DNA of 64,000 nt from Geobacter sp. GTDB taxonomy: Bacteria > Desulfobacterota > Desulfuromonadia > Geobacterales > Geobacteraceae. Of the stretch, positions 1 through 9,004 are shown piece by piece. The notes under the pieces were generated by a model. That model was not told the origin of the DNA and made no database searches. It saw only the letters and a program-made list of their open reading frames with translations. The DNA lies in NCBI GenBank assembly GCA_016177775.1, contig JACOUQ010000008.1, positions 1 to 64,000 on the forward strand, in the 5' to 3' direction. Position 1 is the first letter of the stretch, and each line of letters begins with the position of its first letter. A program made the translations under genes and the position numbers.

Positions 1-423
1 CGGCTTCCTCCAGACCCCTCCTCGCGGAGACGCCCTTGCCTTCGGCTAGTACTTGGTTTACCCTGTCTCACGACAGTGATTGGATTCTCGTACAGGGGAC
101 TTGCACCCCATAAGTTCACGCCCATGACGGGCGTACACCAGCGGCAAGACCGGCCCAAAAGCATGCCGGTCAGCCTTATGGCGTTCAGCCGACGCTACGC
201 GTCGCCTGAACGGAGGCGCGAATGACCGGGCGGGTACGTCCGCCGCTACGCAGCGGCCGAACCCGCAAATTGACCAGGACCCCCTTCGGGGGCCGGTCAT
301 TCGCGCCTCCGTTATTTGCGAAGGCTGAAGGGTCGCGTCTCCAAATTTCAAAAATACTGATGGACCGGCCCTAAAACCGGCCGGTCAGCCTGGCGTTTGA
401 GCGATAAAGAAAAGGGAAAGGAA
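1..423. other. Palindrome-rich stretch without a convincing gene
   Basis: No convincing complete gene. A reading frame on the plus strand is open from the window edge to a stop at 111-113 and could be the tail of an upstream gene, but I do not recognise it. The rest is packed with inverted repeats: an imperfect hairpin at 182-212, a perfect 19-bp inverted repeat (211-229 with 293-311) and a small C5/G5 hairpin near 280-292. A GCCGGTCAGCC-type motif occurs near 163-175 and again near 380-390. It resembles a mobile-element or repeat remnant. Confidence 0.4.
211..311. repeat. 19-bp perfect inverted repeat enclosing smaller hairpins
   Basis: Arm 211-229 (CGGAGGCGCGAATGACCGG) is the exact reverse complement of 293-311. 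The enclosed segment holds two more stems, around 243-256 and 280-292. Nested stems without a gene suggest a REP/MITE-like element or a folded RNA. Confidence 0.6.
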
Positions 424-984
424 ATGCAGAAGCTGACACCACTTATCACTGTGATTCTTTCTGCCGTAGCTATTTCAGGGCACGCAGGGGAGAAGCAGAA
501 AGTTTTCAAATATAGCTCGCAGCTTGGTGTCGCTGAGGTCAGTGCATCAGGCGATGGATGCCTGGCTATTCCAAACTCAACCCTTCGGGAAAACCAACTG
601 ATAAAGCTGGTCATCCTCGGAAAACAGCAGACGGTAGTTGAGAAGAGAATCGTCAAGAAACTTGAGACAAGCTGTTCAAGAAATCCGCAACCCCCACCAG
701 ACGCCTCCTTTTATGCGTTTTCGACTGCAGAAGAACATTTTGACCCTGCCATTGCCGTAGTTGGATTCACTGGCGACTTGAAGCTGGTAAAGGGGAAGGT
801 TCGAGCTGATCTCAACGGTGATGGAACGACTGAATCCTTCCGATCGTGCACCAGTAACGAAGGACTCCATTTGACCGTATGGGCTGGAGAGGCTTTGAAA
901 ACGAAGAGGCTTTGGCATGAGTATTACTACCTTGGTTTCGACATCGAACCATCCTGCAAGCCGGCAGATTATGATTTTCCGTAA
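424..984 (+). CDS. Exported hypothetical protein
   Basis: A 186-residue protein of unknown function. The ATG at 424 is preferred over an upstream in-frame TTG at 397 because a purine-rich GGGAAAGGAA ribosome-binding stretch sits directly before it. Residues 1-20 or so form a Sec-type signal peptide (basic start, hydrophobic core, small residues near AISGHAG). The mature part carries a DLNGDG segment resembling an EF-hand-type calcium loop, and three cysteines in the second half. It stands alone between palindromic DNA and a terminator. No family recognised. Confidence 0.6.
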   Translation: MQKLTPLITVILSAVAISGHAGEKQKVFKYSSQLGVAEVSASGDGCLAIPNSTLRENQLIKLVILGKQQTVVEKRIVKKLETSCSRNPQPPPDASFYAFSTAEEHFDPAIAVVGFTGDLKLVKGKVRADLNGDGTTESFRSCTSNEGLHLTVWAGEALKTKRLWHEYYYLGFDIEPSCKPADYDFP

Positions 985-1031
985 TTGAATTGTTGACTAA
1001 CCCGATTGCGGCAGCCATAATTCAACAAGTC

Positions 1032-1068
1032 ACAGCGTTAGATAGATAATTTGACGCTGTTTTTTTTA
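1032..1068 (+). terminator. Intrinsic terminator after the exported hypothetical gene
   Basis: A 7-bp stem ACAGCGT (1032-1038) pairs with ACGCTGT (1054-1060) across a 15-nt loop and is followed directly by a run of eight T. Confidence 0.6.
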
Positions 1069-1093
1069 CACTTTTGAATCAGGAGGGTTGGTT

Positions 1094-1660
1094 ATGAAGA
1101 AATTATTGCAAATTGCCATGTGCGCGATCGCGTTTGCATTCGCCACGACTGGTGCGGCCTCGGCGCAAGCTACCAAGATCAAGTCCGCAGACGGGGATTA
1201 TAGCGTAATATTCCCCGCGAAAGCCGAACGAAAAATGAATCCGCCGGAAATCGTAGATGGAGAGAAATCGGGTTTCGGCGTGGGGACAACGGTTACCTAT
1301 GCAGTGGAGATTTATTCGGCATCATTGGATAACCAGACGTTCCTGACCGCCTTCACCAGTTATACCGGCGAAGGCATAAACATAGTAAATGCAGAAAAGG
1401 AATTGCAGCTCAACCGCGACAACTTCGTAAATGGAATGAAAGGATGGGTCACTTCGAGCACGGAAACGGAATACATTCTGCCGTCGGCCAAAAAAATCCC
1501 CGGGATCGAGTTCACCGGCGAGACAGACGACAGGTCGTTTCACGGCAAATTTTTTGTCTCCGGCAATGATGTCTGGGGCATAATTTATCTGGCGTCAAAA
1601 GGATACGAATCGTCCGCGGTCAAAGAGCAGTTTTTTGACAGCTTGAAGATCCTGCGCTGA
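1094..1660 (+). CDS. Exported periplasmic protein of unknown function
   Basis: A 188-residue protein. ATG 1094 is preceded by a near-ideal AGGAGGG site at 1081-1087. Residues 1-26 are a clear signal peptide ending in GAASAQA, so cleavage after ASA is likely. The mature region shows alternating beta-type segments and ends in a FFDSLKILR tail, a C-terminal pattern common in small periplasmic proteins of unknown function. It is a single-gene unit between two terminator-like hairpins. No function assigned. Confidence 0.65.
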   Translation: MKKLLQIAMCAIAFAFATTGAASAQATKIKSADGDYSVIFPAKAERKMNPPEIVDGEKSGFGVGTTVTYAVEIYSASLDNQTFLTAFTSYTGEGINIVNAEKELQLNRDNFVNGMKGWVTSSTETEYILPSAKKIPGIEFTGETDDRSFHGKFFVSGNDVWGIIYLASKGYESSAVKEQFFDSLKILR

Positions 1661-1701
1661 CGCTGGGGCATTGCCGTGGCACAGCTGGCATCAACAAAAA
1701 T

Positions 1702-1719
1702 GCCCCCTGAACAGGGGGC
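1702..1719. terminator. GC-rich hairpin between convergent genes
   Basis: GCCCCCT (1702-1708) pairs with AGGGGGC (1713-1719) in the short space between the plus-strand exported gene and the minus-strand receiver gene. No long T-run follows, so termination would be weak, but the convergent position fits a shared terminator. Confidence 0.4.
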
Positions 1720-1748
1720 TTGACTTGCACCAACATCTTTTTACGTAA

Positions 1749-2138
1749 TCACCCTCCAACAACCCTCGCCTTTTCCTGCAAAGCGCTGAAAACCATATCC
1801 AGCACCGCCCGCTGCCGGGCCTCGAACTTGTTCAATACAGCCAGACAGCTCCCCATGGGGAACCTCTCGTGGAGATAGTCGGCATCCCTGCCAGAGAGGA
1901 TGATGACACGGTTCTTGTCCAGCCCCCTTGACGTGGCAAAGGATAGTATCTTTGCGCCATCCAGCCCCGGCATCTCCAGGTCCACCAGCAAGAGCTCCAG
2001 GTCGGCCGTAATAGCTGCGAGCCCCTTCAGCGGGTCGGCACAGGTGGAGAGCTCCAGGCCGGGGAAACGTTCCCTGACGTAGCCTTCCAGAAGCCCGAGA
2101 AACGCGTGATCGTCGTCTATAACCAGAATCTTTCTCAT
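1749..2138 (-). CDS. Single-domain response regulator (CheY-like receiver)
   Basis: A 129-residue stand-alone receiver domain. The acidic cluster IDDD lies at residues 7-10. The likely phospho-acceptor aspartate is in LLVDLEMPGLDG near residue 53, the conserved Ser/Thr is in IILSGRD, and the lysine in VLNKFEAR. No output domain follows, so it probably works through a partner protein or as a phosphate shuttle. A GGAGC site precedes the ATG at 2138. No kinase is adjacent, so the partner is unknown. Confidence 0.85.
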   Translation of the reverse strand: MRKILVIDDDHAFLGLLEGYVRERFPGLELSTCADPLKGLAAITADLELLLVDLEMPGLDGAKILSFATSRGLDKNRVIILSGRDADYLHERFPMGSCLAVLNKFEARQRAVLDMVFSALQEKARVVGG

Positions 2139-2302
2139 TTCTGCTCCAAAACGTCAAAATCGGCCGACATGATACGCGTTTCCCCGCCCCAATGCAACCC
2201 GGTTTCCGGCTGGCGAGCAAAATCCGCGAAAGCTGTTATACTTTCCGCACATAAAAGACAACGACGGATTTTAGCGTTGTCCATCCATGGAGGTATGCAT
2301 AG

Positions 2303-2743
2303 ATGCGACATTTAACCTTCAGCGCTGAAGTGCACGCACCATTCGAGACGATCTGGAAACTTCTGCTCGACCGGATCGAGCACCCCCAGGAGTATTTTCC
2401 GGGGGCCGAATCAGCCCGGATCATCGAACGGCAGGGAGACGAACTGATCCGCGAGGTGAAAGCGCAAGGGGTGGCACTGAGGGAAAAGGTGGCCATCGAC
2501 CGGAACGCTTTCGAGATCCGTTACACCCTCCTGCAACATCCCCTATTTTCCGGCACAGTAACCTACAGGGCGGTCCCCTTTGCCCGCCAGAGCCCGGTCT
2601 CCCCGGTCCAGCTCACCATGGTGGTCGACTGGGTGCCGAAGAACGAGGAGGCCGAGCAGACCGTCCTGCAGAACATGTCCTCGGAGATCCAGCAGGAGGT
2701 ACTGAGCCTGAAGGAGGAGGCAGAGGCGCTGGCCGGAAAGTGA
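2303..2743 (+). CDS. SRPBCC-fold protein, DUF1857 (AtaL-like) type
   Basis: A 146-residue protein with the pattern of the START/Bet v1-like fold: a beta strand with VHAPFETIWKLLLDR at the start, FPGAESARI, and a long C-terminal helix rich in Glu. It matches my memory of the DUF1857/AtaL-like group. The role is unknown; such folds bind hydrophobic ligands. GGAGG at 2288-2292 supports ATG 2303. Its TGA overlaps the GTG start of the efflux outer-membrane gene by four bases (GTGA), which implies translational coupling to the RND operon. Confidence 0.65.
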   Translation: MRHLTFSAEVHAPFETIWKLLLDRIEHPQEYFPGAESARIIERQGDELIREVKAQGVALREKVAIDRNAFEIRYTLLQHPLFSGTVTYRAVPFARQSPVSPVQLTMVVDWVPKNEEAEQTVLQNMSSEIQQEVLSLKEEAEALAGK

Positions 2744-4254
2744 TACCCCTGGCGACCGGAGCAAAAACCTACCCCATCAAGAGGCGCATCCATGCTGCGG
2801 CGGCCTTGCTGCTGCTTGCGGGCTGCGCAGTCGGCCCCGACTTCCGAGCACCCGCTCCCCCGAAGACCGATACATATACGGCCCCGGAGCTGCCGCTGGA
2901 AACGGCCACCGCGCCGGTAGACGGCGGCGCATCCCAGCGCTTCGTCATCGGCCGGGAAATCCCCGCTCAGTGGTGGACGCTGTTCCACAGCGAGGCGCTG
3001 GACCGGCTGATCCGTCAGGCGCTGGCGGACAGCCCGAACCTGGAATCCGCCCAGGCCGCTCTCCTACAGGCACAGGAGAATCGGCGATCCCGGATGGGAG
3101 CGCTCTTCCCCAGCGTGGATGGCAAATTCTCCGCAACCCGCCAGAAATTCACCGGCGCTTCGTTCGGCCAACCCGACCTTCCGGGAAGCACCTTCACCCT
3201 CTACAATGCGTCGGTAAGCCTCTCATACGCCCTCGACCTGTTCGGCGGCACACGCCGTGGACTTGAGAAGCTGGCGGCCCAGGTCGATTATCAGCGCTAC
3301 CTCCTCGAAGGATCGTACCTCACCCTTACCTCGAACATCGTAACCACGGCGGTCCAGGAAGCATCCCTGCGCGCACAGATCCGCGCGGTGCGGGAGATTG
3401 TGGCGATGCAGGAACAGCAGCTGGCCTTGGTGGAAGAGCAGTTTCAGCTGGGTGGGGCCTCCCGTCCCGACGTTCTCGCCCAGGAGGCGCAGCTCGCCCA
3501 GACCCGGGCGACCCTGCCGCCGCTGGAAAAACAGCTGGCGCAAACCCGCCACCTGCTCGCGCTCCTGGCCGGCAAGCCCCCCAGCGAAACGACTACCCTG
3601 CCGGAGTTCGAGCTCACCGACCTCCAGCTCCCCCGGGAGCTGCCGGTAAGCCTCCCCTCCTCCCTGGTTCGCCAGCGCCCGGACATCCTCGCCTCGGAAG
3701 AGCTTCTCCACGCGGCATGCGCCCAGATCGGCGTGGCCACTGCCGACCTCTTCCCTAAGCTGACAATATCCGGCAATTACGGATCGCAGAGCACGGTCCT
3801 GACCGACCTGTTCTCCAGTGGCACCGATGTCTGGAGCATCGGCGCCGGGCTGCTGCAACCCGTTTTCCACGGCGGGGAGTTGACCGCCAAGCGGCGCGCC
3901 GCCATTGCCGCCTACGACCAGGCCAAGGCCCAGTACCGGGAGACCGTTTTGCAGGCTTTCCGGGATGTGGCCGACGTGCTGCGCGCCCTGGAGCACGACG
4001 CGGAAACCCTCAAGGCCCAGAGCTTGGCCGAAGCGACCGCGGCCGAATCCCTCGACCTGGCCCGAAAGCAGTTCGAACTCGGCGCAGTGAACTACCTCAC
4101 CCTCCTCAATGCCGAGCGCCAGCACCAGCAGGCGAGGCTGACCCTGGCCCAGGCCCAGGCCGCCCGCTACGCCGACACAGCTGCCCTTTTCCAGGCACTG
4201 GGTGGAGGATGGTGGAACCGGGAGCAAAGGCAGGAACCGGGGAATGGGGACTAG
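2740..4254 (+). CDS. RND efflux outer-membrane lipoprotein (NodT/OprM family)
   Basis: A 504-residue TolC-type outer-membrane channel component. A lipobox (LLLLAGC) near residue 29 marks it as a lipoprotein, followed by AVGPDFRAP, the typical NodT-family start. Two repeated helical halves follow, with SYALDLFGGTRR in the first and RQRPDILASEE and QPVFHGGELTA in the second. Start is GTG, overlapping the preceding stop. Together with the adaptor and pump just downstream it forms a complete tripartite system. The substrate cannot be deduced. Confidence 0.92.
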   Translation: MIPLATGAKTYPIKRRIHAAAALLLLAGCAVGPDFRAPAPPKTDTYTAPELPLETATAPVDGGASQRFVIGREIPAQWWTLFHSEALDRLIRQALADSPNLESAQAALLQAQENRRSRMGALFPSVDGKFSATRQKFTGASFGQPDLPGSTFTLYNASVSLSYALDLFGGTRRGLEKLAAQVDYQRYLLEGSYLTLTSNIVTTAVQEASLRAQIRAVREIVAMQEQQLALVEEQFQLGGASRPDVLAQEAQLAQTRATLPPLEKQLAQTRHLLALLAGKPPSETTTLPEFELTDLQLPRELPVSLPSSLVRQRPDILASEELLHAACAQIGVATADLFPKLTISGNYGSQSTVLTDLFSSGTDVWSIGAGLLQPVFHGGELTAKRRAAIAAYDQAKAQYRETVLQAFRDVADVLRALEHDAETLKAQSLAEATAAESLDLARKQFELGAVNYLTLLNAERQHQQARLTLAQAQAARYADTAALFQALGGGWWNREQRQEPGNGD

Positions 4255-4368
4255 GGACTCGCAAAAACGACCCCCCTGCCTCACTTTGTTCGGCTTCTCC
4301 CCTATGTAATAGGGGGGATTGAGGGGGGTTGGTTCACTGCCACTGGCACTTATCGGAGCCCTATCAAC

Positions 4369-5490
4369 ATGAAAAAGCGCATCTTTATCGCCGTCATCGG
4401 CCTTGTCATCCTCATCGCCATTCTGGCAGCCGTCAAGATCTGGCAGTTCAGTGCGATGGCCGAACAGGGGAAGAAGATGGTCCCGCCCCCGGAAACCGTG
4501 ACCACTGCCGTGGTGCGGGGTGAATCATGGGAAAGTGCCCTGACCGCGGTCGGCTCGCTGACTGCGGTCCAGGGAGTGACCGTGGCCGCCGAAATGCCGG
4601 GAAAGGTCGTGCAGATCGCCTTCGAGTCCGGCACCCCGGTGAAGAAGGGTGACCTTCTGGTCCGTCAGGACACCGCCTCGGAGGATGCCCAGCTCCCCGG
4701 CGCCCTGGCCCAGGCGAACATGGCCCGGACCGTCCTTGAGCGCGACACCAGGATGCTGGAGAAAAAGATCGTTTCCCAGGCCGAGTATGATTCTGCCGTT
4801 GCCACCCATGAGCAGGCAAAGGCGCAGGCCAACAACATCCGGGCCACCATGGCCAAGAAAACTATCCGAGCCCCCTTCAGCGGCCGGCTCGGCATCCGTC
4901 AGGCAAACCTCGGCCAGATGCTCCGGGAGGGGGACCAGATCGTCACTCTCCAGACACTCAACCCTGTCTATGCCGACTTCACCCTTCCCCAGCAGGAACT
5001 CGGCCGGCTCCGCTCCGGCCTGCCGGTGCGGGTGACAAGCGACGCTATCCCCAGCGTGACGTTCGAGGGACGCATCACGGCCATAAACCCCCTGGTGGAC
5101 GCGGATACCCGTAACATCAGGTTGCAGGCAACCCTGGAGAACAGCGCCGAGAGGCTTCGGCCCGGCATGTTCGTGAACGTGGCGGTCGGGCTTCCCACCC
5201 GGCAGCAGGTGCTCGCCATTCCAGCTACGGCAGTGCTCTATGCCCCCTACGGTGACTCGGTGTTCGTCGTGGCCGATGACAAGGAGAAAAAGGGGGGGAA
5301 AGTGCTGCGGCAGCAGTTCGTGCGGCTGGGGGAGAAACGGGGCGATTTCGTGGCCGTCACTGGCGGGGTGAAGGCCGGAGATGAGATCGTCAGCACCGGC
5401 GTCTTCAAGCTGCGCAACGGCCAGGCGGTGGTGGTGGACAACCGGCTGGCGCCACCGTTCAAGCTAGCGCCAAAACCGGAGAACAACTAA
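4369..5490 (+). CDS. RND efflux periplasmic adaptor (membrane fusion protein)
   Basis: A 373-residue HlyD/AcrA-type adaptor. One N-terminal membrane anchor (residues 5-27) is followed by a first barrel-sandwich half (EMPGKVVQIAFESGTPVKKGD), a short alpha-hairpin (about 100-160), the second lipoyl half (IRAPFSGRLGIRQANLGQ), a beta-barrel, and a membrane-proximal domain near the C-terminus. It bridges the outer-membrane channel encoded 114 bp upstream and the inner-membrane pump 239 bp downstream. Confidence 0.92.
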   Translation: MKKRIFIAVIGLVILIAILAAVKIWQFSAMAEQGKKMVPPPETVTTAVVRGESWESALTAVGSLTAVQGVTVAAEMPGKVVQIAFESGTPVKKGDLLVRQDTASEDAQLPGALAQANMARTVLERDTRMLEKKIVSQAEYDSAVATHEQAKAQANNIRATMAKKTIRAPFSGRLGIRQANLGQMLREGDQIVTLQTLNPVYADFTLPQQELGRLRSGLPVRVTSDAIPSVTFEGRITAINPLVDADTRNIRLQATLENSAERLRPGMFVNVAVGLPTRQQVLAIPATAVLYAPYGDSVFVVADDKEKKGGKVLRQQFVRLGEKRGDFVAVTGGVKAGDEIVSTGVFKLRNGQAVVVDNRLAPPFKLAPKPENN

Positions 5491-5500
5491 GCGACATCTG

Positions 5501-5705
5501 CCACGGAGACACGGAGGCACGGAGAAAACCAAAACCTTGAACAGGACGGGGATCAAATCGAAAAAGGCGGATTTAAAGGCTTTTAAAACAAAACCTCGTG
5601 TCAGTTTTTTTGTTTGATCCGACTTTATCCGATTTTTTCGTTTTTTCCGCGTTCCATTGCTTCTTGCCTTTTTCTTTGTAACTCCGTGTCTCTGTGTCTC
5701 CGTGG
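5501..5705. repeat. 24-bp imperfect inverted repeat (CACGGAGACACGGAG type)
   Basis: 5501-5524 (CCACGGAGACACGGAGGCAC plus four bases) matches the reverse complement of 5682-5705 with two mismatches. The arms bracket an AT-rich centre between the adaptor and pump genes. It looks like a dispersed intergenic repeat and separates two otherwise operonic genes. Confidence 0.6.
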
Positions 5706-5729
5706 CAAGTTCGTTTTTCCCGAGACGAT

Positions 5730-8700
5730 ATGAAAATCACCGACTTATTCATCCGCCGCCCCGTGCTGGCCGTGGTGGTCAACCTGGTCATCGTCATCGC
5801 CGGGCTTCAGGCGATCCGGAACCTGAACGTTCGCCAGTATCCGCGCAGCGAAAACGCGACGGTAACCGTCACCACCGTCTACATCGGCGCCAGCGCGGAA
5901 CTTGTGCGCGGCTTCGTCACGTCGCCGCTGGAGCGGGCCATCGCCGCCGCCGACGGGATCGAGTACATGGAGTCCCAGAGCACCCTCGGCCTCTCCACCA
6001 TCAATGTGCGCCTGAAGCTCAACTACGACTCCACCAAGGCCCTGGCCGAGATCGGCTCCAAGGTGGACCAGGTGCGCCGCGATCTGCCGCCCGAGGCTGA
6101 AGTGCCGGTAATCAACATCGAGTCGGCCGACAGCCGGTTCGCCGCCGCCTACCTGAGCTTTGCCTCGGACATCCTCAAGCAGAACGAGATCACCGACTAC
6201 CTGGTAAGGATCGTGCAGCCCCGCCTATCAGCCATCCAGGGGGTACAGCGGGCAGACATCCTCGGCGCCCGCACCTTTGCCATGCGCATCTGGCTCAAAC
6301 CCGACCGGATGGCCGCCCTCAACATCACCCCGGCCCAGGTGCGCCGGGCACTGGCCGCCAACAACTTCCTGGCGGCGCTCGGCCGGAGCAAGGGTGCCTT
6401 CATCCAGGTGAACCTCACCGCCGACACCAACCTTTCTACGGTGGACGAGTTCAGGCGGCTGGTGGTGCGCGAGGCCAACGGGGCCATCGTGCGGCTCTCC
6501 GACATCGCCGACGTGGTGCTGGGAGCCGAGGACTACGACTCCGAGGTCCATTTTTCCGGTCAGACCGCGGTATTCATGGGGATCTGGCCGCTCCCCAACG
6601 CCAACTCCCTCGACGTGATCAAGCGGGTGCGCAGCGAGATGGACGCGATCCAGCGCGACCTGCCGACCGGCCTCAAGGCCCGCGTCGCCTACGACGCCAC
6701 CAACTACATCGCCAACGCCATCCACGAGGTATTGAAGACCCTGGGCGACACCCTCTTGATCGTCATGGTCGTCATCTTCCTGTTCCTCGGCTCGTTCCGC
6801 TCGGTCCTCGTCCCGATCGTGGCAATCCCGGTATCGCTCATCGGCGGGGTCTTCCTGATGCAGGCGTTCGGCTTCACCGTCAACCTCCTGACCCTCCTGG
6901 CCATTGTCCTGTCGGTCGGTCTGGTGGTGGACGACGCCATCGTGGTGGTGGAGAACGTGGAGCGCCACCTGGGGCTGGGAAAATCCCCACTGGAGGCGGC
7001 CCTTGCCGGCGCCCGCGAACTGGTGGGCCCCATCATCGCCATGACCATAACCCTGGCGGCGGTCTACCTCCCCATCGCCCTCCAGGGGGGACTGACCGGC
7101 TCGCTCTTTCGCGAGTTCGCCCTCACCCTGGCTGGGGCGGTCACCATCTCCGGGATCGTCGCCCTGACGCTTTCGCCGGTCATGTCGGCCAAGCTCCTGA
7201 AGCCCGGTATTGAGGAACACGGACTGGCCGGCCGGATTGCCCGGGATTTCGGACGCCTGAAGGAAGCCTACGGCCGCCGGCTCGACGCAACGCTCAAGGC
7301 GCGCCCCGCGGTTTACACGGTCTGGCTTGCGGTAAGCCTCCTCACCGTCCCGATGTTCGTGATGTCCGCCAGGGAACTGGCCCCCATGGAGGACCAGGGG
7401 GTCATCTTCGGCATCCTGGATGCCGCGGCCAACTCGACGCTCGACCAGAACAGCCTGTTCGCCGCCGCCACCAACCGGGTCTTCCAGAGCGTGCCGGAGA
7501 CCGACTTCACCTTCCAGCTCACCTTTCCCAATTCAGGATTCAGCGGCATGGTCACAAAGCCTTGGAGCGAGCGCAAGCGCAGCGTTTTTCAGATCATGCC
7601 CGAGGTGCAGCAGAATCTGCAACGGATCCCCGGCATCCGGATCATTCCGGTGACTCCGCCTGCCCTGCCGGGCGGGGGCGATTTCCCGGTGGAATTCATC
7701 CTGGCATCCACCGCCGACACCGGCCAGATACTGGAGTTCGCCAACCAGTTGCAGCAGAAGGCGATGCAGAGCAAGATGTTCGCCTTCCCGCCGCTGATCG
7801 ACGTAAAGATCGACCAGCCGGAAACCCGGTTCATAATCGACAGGGACAAGGTGGCCTCGCTGGGCCTGAATCTGGGGGAGATGGGGGGTGACCTGGGAGG
7901 GATGGTCGGGGGGGACTACGTGAACCGCTTCGACATCTCGGGGCGCAGCTACAAGGTGATTCCACAGATCGAGCGGGCCGGCCGGCTCAATCCGGCCCAG
8001 TTGCAGGATATCCATGTCACCGGGCCGGGGGGGAAACTGGTCCCGCTCAGCACCGTGGCAACCCTGCGGGAATCGGTCGTCCCCCGCTCGCTCAACCGGT
8101 TCCAGCAGCTGAACGCGGTGAAGATCAGCGGCGTGGCCATGCGGCCGCTGGACGAAGCGCTCCGCTACCTGGAGGAAGAGGCGGCGAAGATCCTCCCCAA
8201 GGGATACGTCATGGACTATACCGGCGAGTCGCGCCAGCTGCGCACCGAGGGGAACCTGTTCCTCCCAGCCTTCGGGCTGGCCGTCATCCTGATATTCCTG
8301 GTGCTGGCGGCCCAGTTCAACAGTTTCCGCGACCCGTTCGTCATCCTGGCCGGCTCGGTGCCGCTCGCCATGTTCGGGGCGCTGGTCTTCACCTTCCTGA
8401 AGATGCCCGACCCGAACGTCCCCTTCTGGACCACGGGGTGGACCACCACCCTCAACATCTACTCCCAGGTGGGGCTGGTGACCCTGGTTGGGCTGGTCTC
8501 CAAGAACGGCATCCTGATCGTCGAGTTCGCCAACAAGCTCCAGCTTCAGGGGCTAGCCAAGCAGGACGCCGTGCGCCAGGCGGCCATGACCAGGCTCCGG
8601 CCGATACTTATGGTCAGCGCCGCCACCATCGCCGGCCATTTTCCGCTCACCCTGGTCACCGGCGCCGGCGCCGCGGCCCGTAACTCCATAGGCCTGGTGC

Positions 8701-8849
8701 TGGTGGGCGGCATGTTCATCGGCACCCTCTTCACATTGTTCGTGGTCCCGTCCATCTACATGCTGATCGCCCGCGACCACGGCAAGGACCGGGAGCGGGA
8801 GGCCCGCTATGTCTTCAAACAGTCCCCTCTCCCTGAGGGAGAGGGCTAG
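5730..8849 (+). CDS. RND multidrug efflux pump, inner-membrane subunit (HAE1/AcrB type)
   Basis: A 1039-residue proton-driven transporter of the AcrB/MexB superfamily. The ATG at 5730 gives the classic start MKITDLFIRRPVLAVVV; upstream in-frame codons lie in a repeat. Twelve membrane segments are expected. Transmembrane helix 4 carries the paired aspartates in VGLVVDDAIVVVEN needed for proton relay, and the second half has the matching VGLVSKNGILIVEFAN. Two large periplasmic loops follow helices 1 and 7. The last residues (SPLPEGEG) are encoded by a palindromic repeat at 8825-8845, so the C-terminal tail is probably a recent extension. Confidence 0.95.
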   Translation: MKITDLFIRRPVLAVVVNLVIVIAGLQAIRNLNVRQYPRSENATVTVTTVYIGASAELVRGFVTSPLERAIAAADGIEYMESQSTLGLSTINVRLKLNYDSTKALAEIGSKVDQVRRDLPPEAEVPVINIESADSRFAAAYLSFASDILKQNEITDYLVRIVQPRLSAIQGVQRADILGARTFAMRIWLKPDRMAALNITPAQVRRALAANNFLAALGRSKGAFIQVNLTADTNLSTVDEFRRLVVREANGAIVRLSDIADVVLGAEDYDSEVHFSGQTAVFMGIWPLPNANSLDVIKRVRSEMDAIQRDLPTGLKARVAYDATNYIANAIHEVLKTLGDTLLIVMVVIFLFLGSFRSVLVPIVAIPVSLIGGVFLMQAFGFTVNLLTLLAIVLSVGLVVDDAIVVVENVERHLGLGKSPLEAALAGARELVGPIIAMTITLAAVYLPIALQGGLTGSLFREFALTLAGAVTISGIVALTLSPVMSAKLLKPGIEEHGLAGRIARDFGRLKEAYGRRLDATLKARPAVYTVWLAVSLLTVPMFVMSARELAPMEDQGVIFGILDAAANSTLDQNSLFAAATNRVFQSVPETDFTFQLTFPNSGFSGMVTKPWSERKRSVFQIMPEVQQNLQRIPGIRIIPVTPPALPGGGDFPVEFILASTADTGQILEFANQLQQKAMQSKMFAFPPLIDVKIDQPETRFIIDRDKVASLGLNLGEMGGDLGGMVGGDYVNRFDISGRSYKVIPQIERAGRLNPAQLQDIHVTGPGGKLVPLSTVATLRESVVPRSLNRFQQLNAVKISGVAMRPLDEALRYLEEEAAKILPKGYVMDYTGESRQLRTEGNLFLPAFGLAVILIFLVLAAQFNSFRDPFVILAGSVPLAMFGALVFTFLKMPDPNVPFWTTGWTTTLNIYSQVGLVTLVGLVSKNGILIVEFANKLQLQGLAKQDAVRQAAMTRLRPILMVSAATIAGHFPLTLVTGAGAAARNSIGLVLVGGMFIGTLFTLFVVPSIYMLIARDHGKDREREARYVFKQSPLPEGEG

Positions 8850-8950
8850 GGTGAGGGGGATATGGTGGATTAATCGGGACTACTGTCCCCTCATCCGGCC
8901 TTCGGCCACCTTCTCCTTTAGGCCCGAGGGTCCTCAGGGAGAAGGATTCA
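8825..8950. repeat. Dispersed palindromic repeat overlapping the pump 3' end
   Basis: A near-perfect palindrome at 8825-8845 (CCCTCTCCCT / AGGGAGAGGG) covers the end of the pump gene. After it comes GGTGAGGGG, and further on CCCTCATCCGGCCTTCGGCC and a GGGAGAAGG motif near 8938-8946. Such TCCCTCTCCCTGAGGGAGAGGG units are typical intergenic repeats and may also act as a transcription terminator. Confidence 0.6.
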
Positions 8951-9004
8951 GCGGGAGATCAGTGCTAATCAGGTCCGTAAATAACTGCCGCGAGGTCCAA
9001 GCTC

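Noticed and set aside
58..351. A 97-residue minus-strand reading frame in the palindromic head region.
   Set aside because: It crosses the 19-bp inverted repeat and other stems, has no ribosome site and no protein-like pattern.
985..1068. Possible integron attC site after the first exported gene (GTTAGAT core).
   Set aside because: A matching RYYYAAC partner and the paired L boxes are missing, and the same bases form a good intrinsic terminator.
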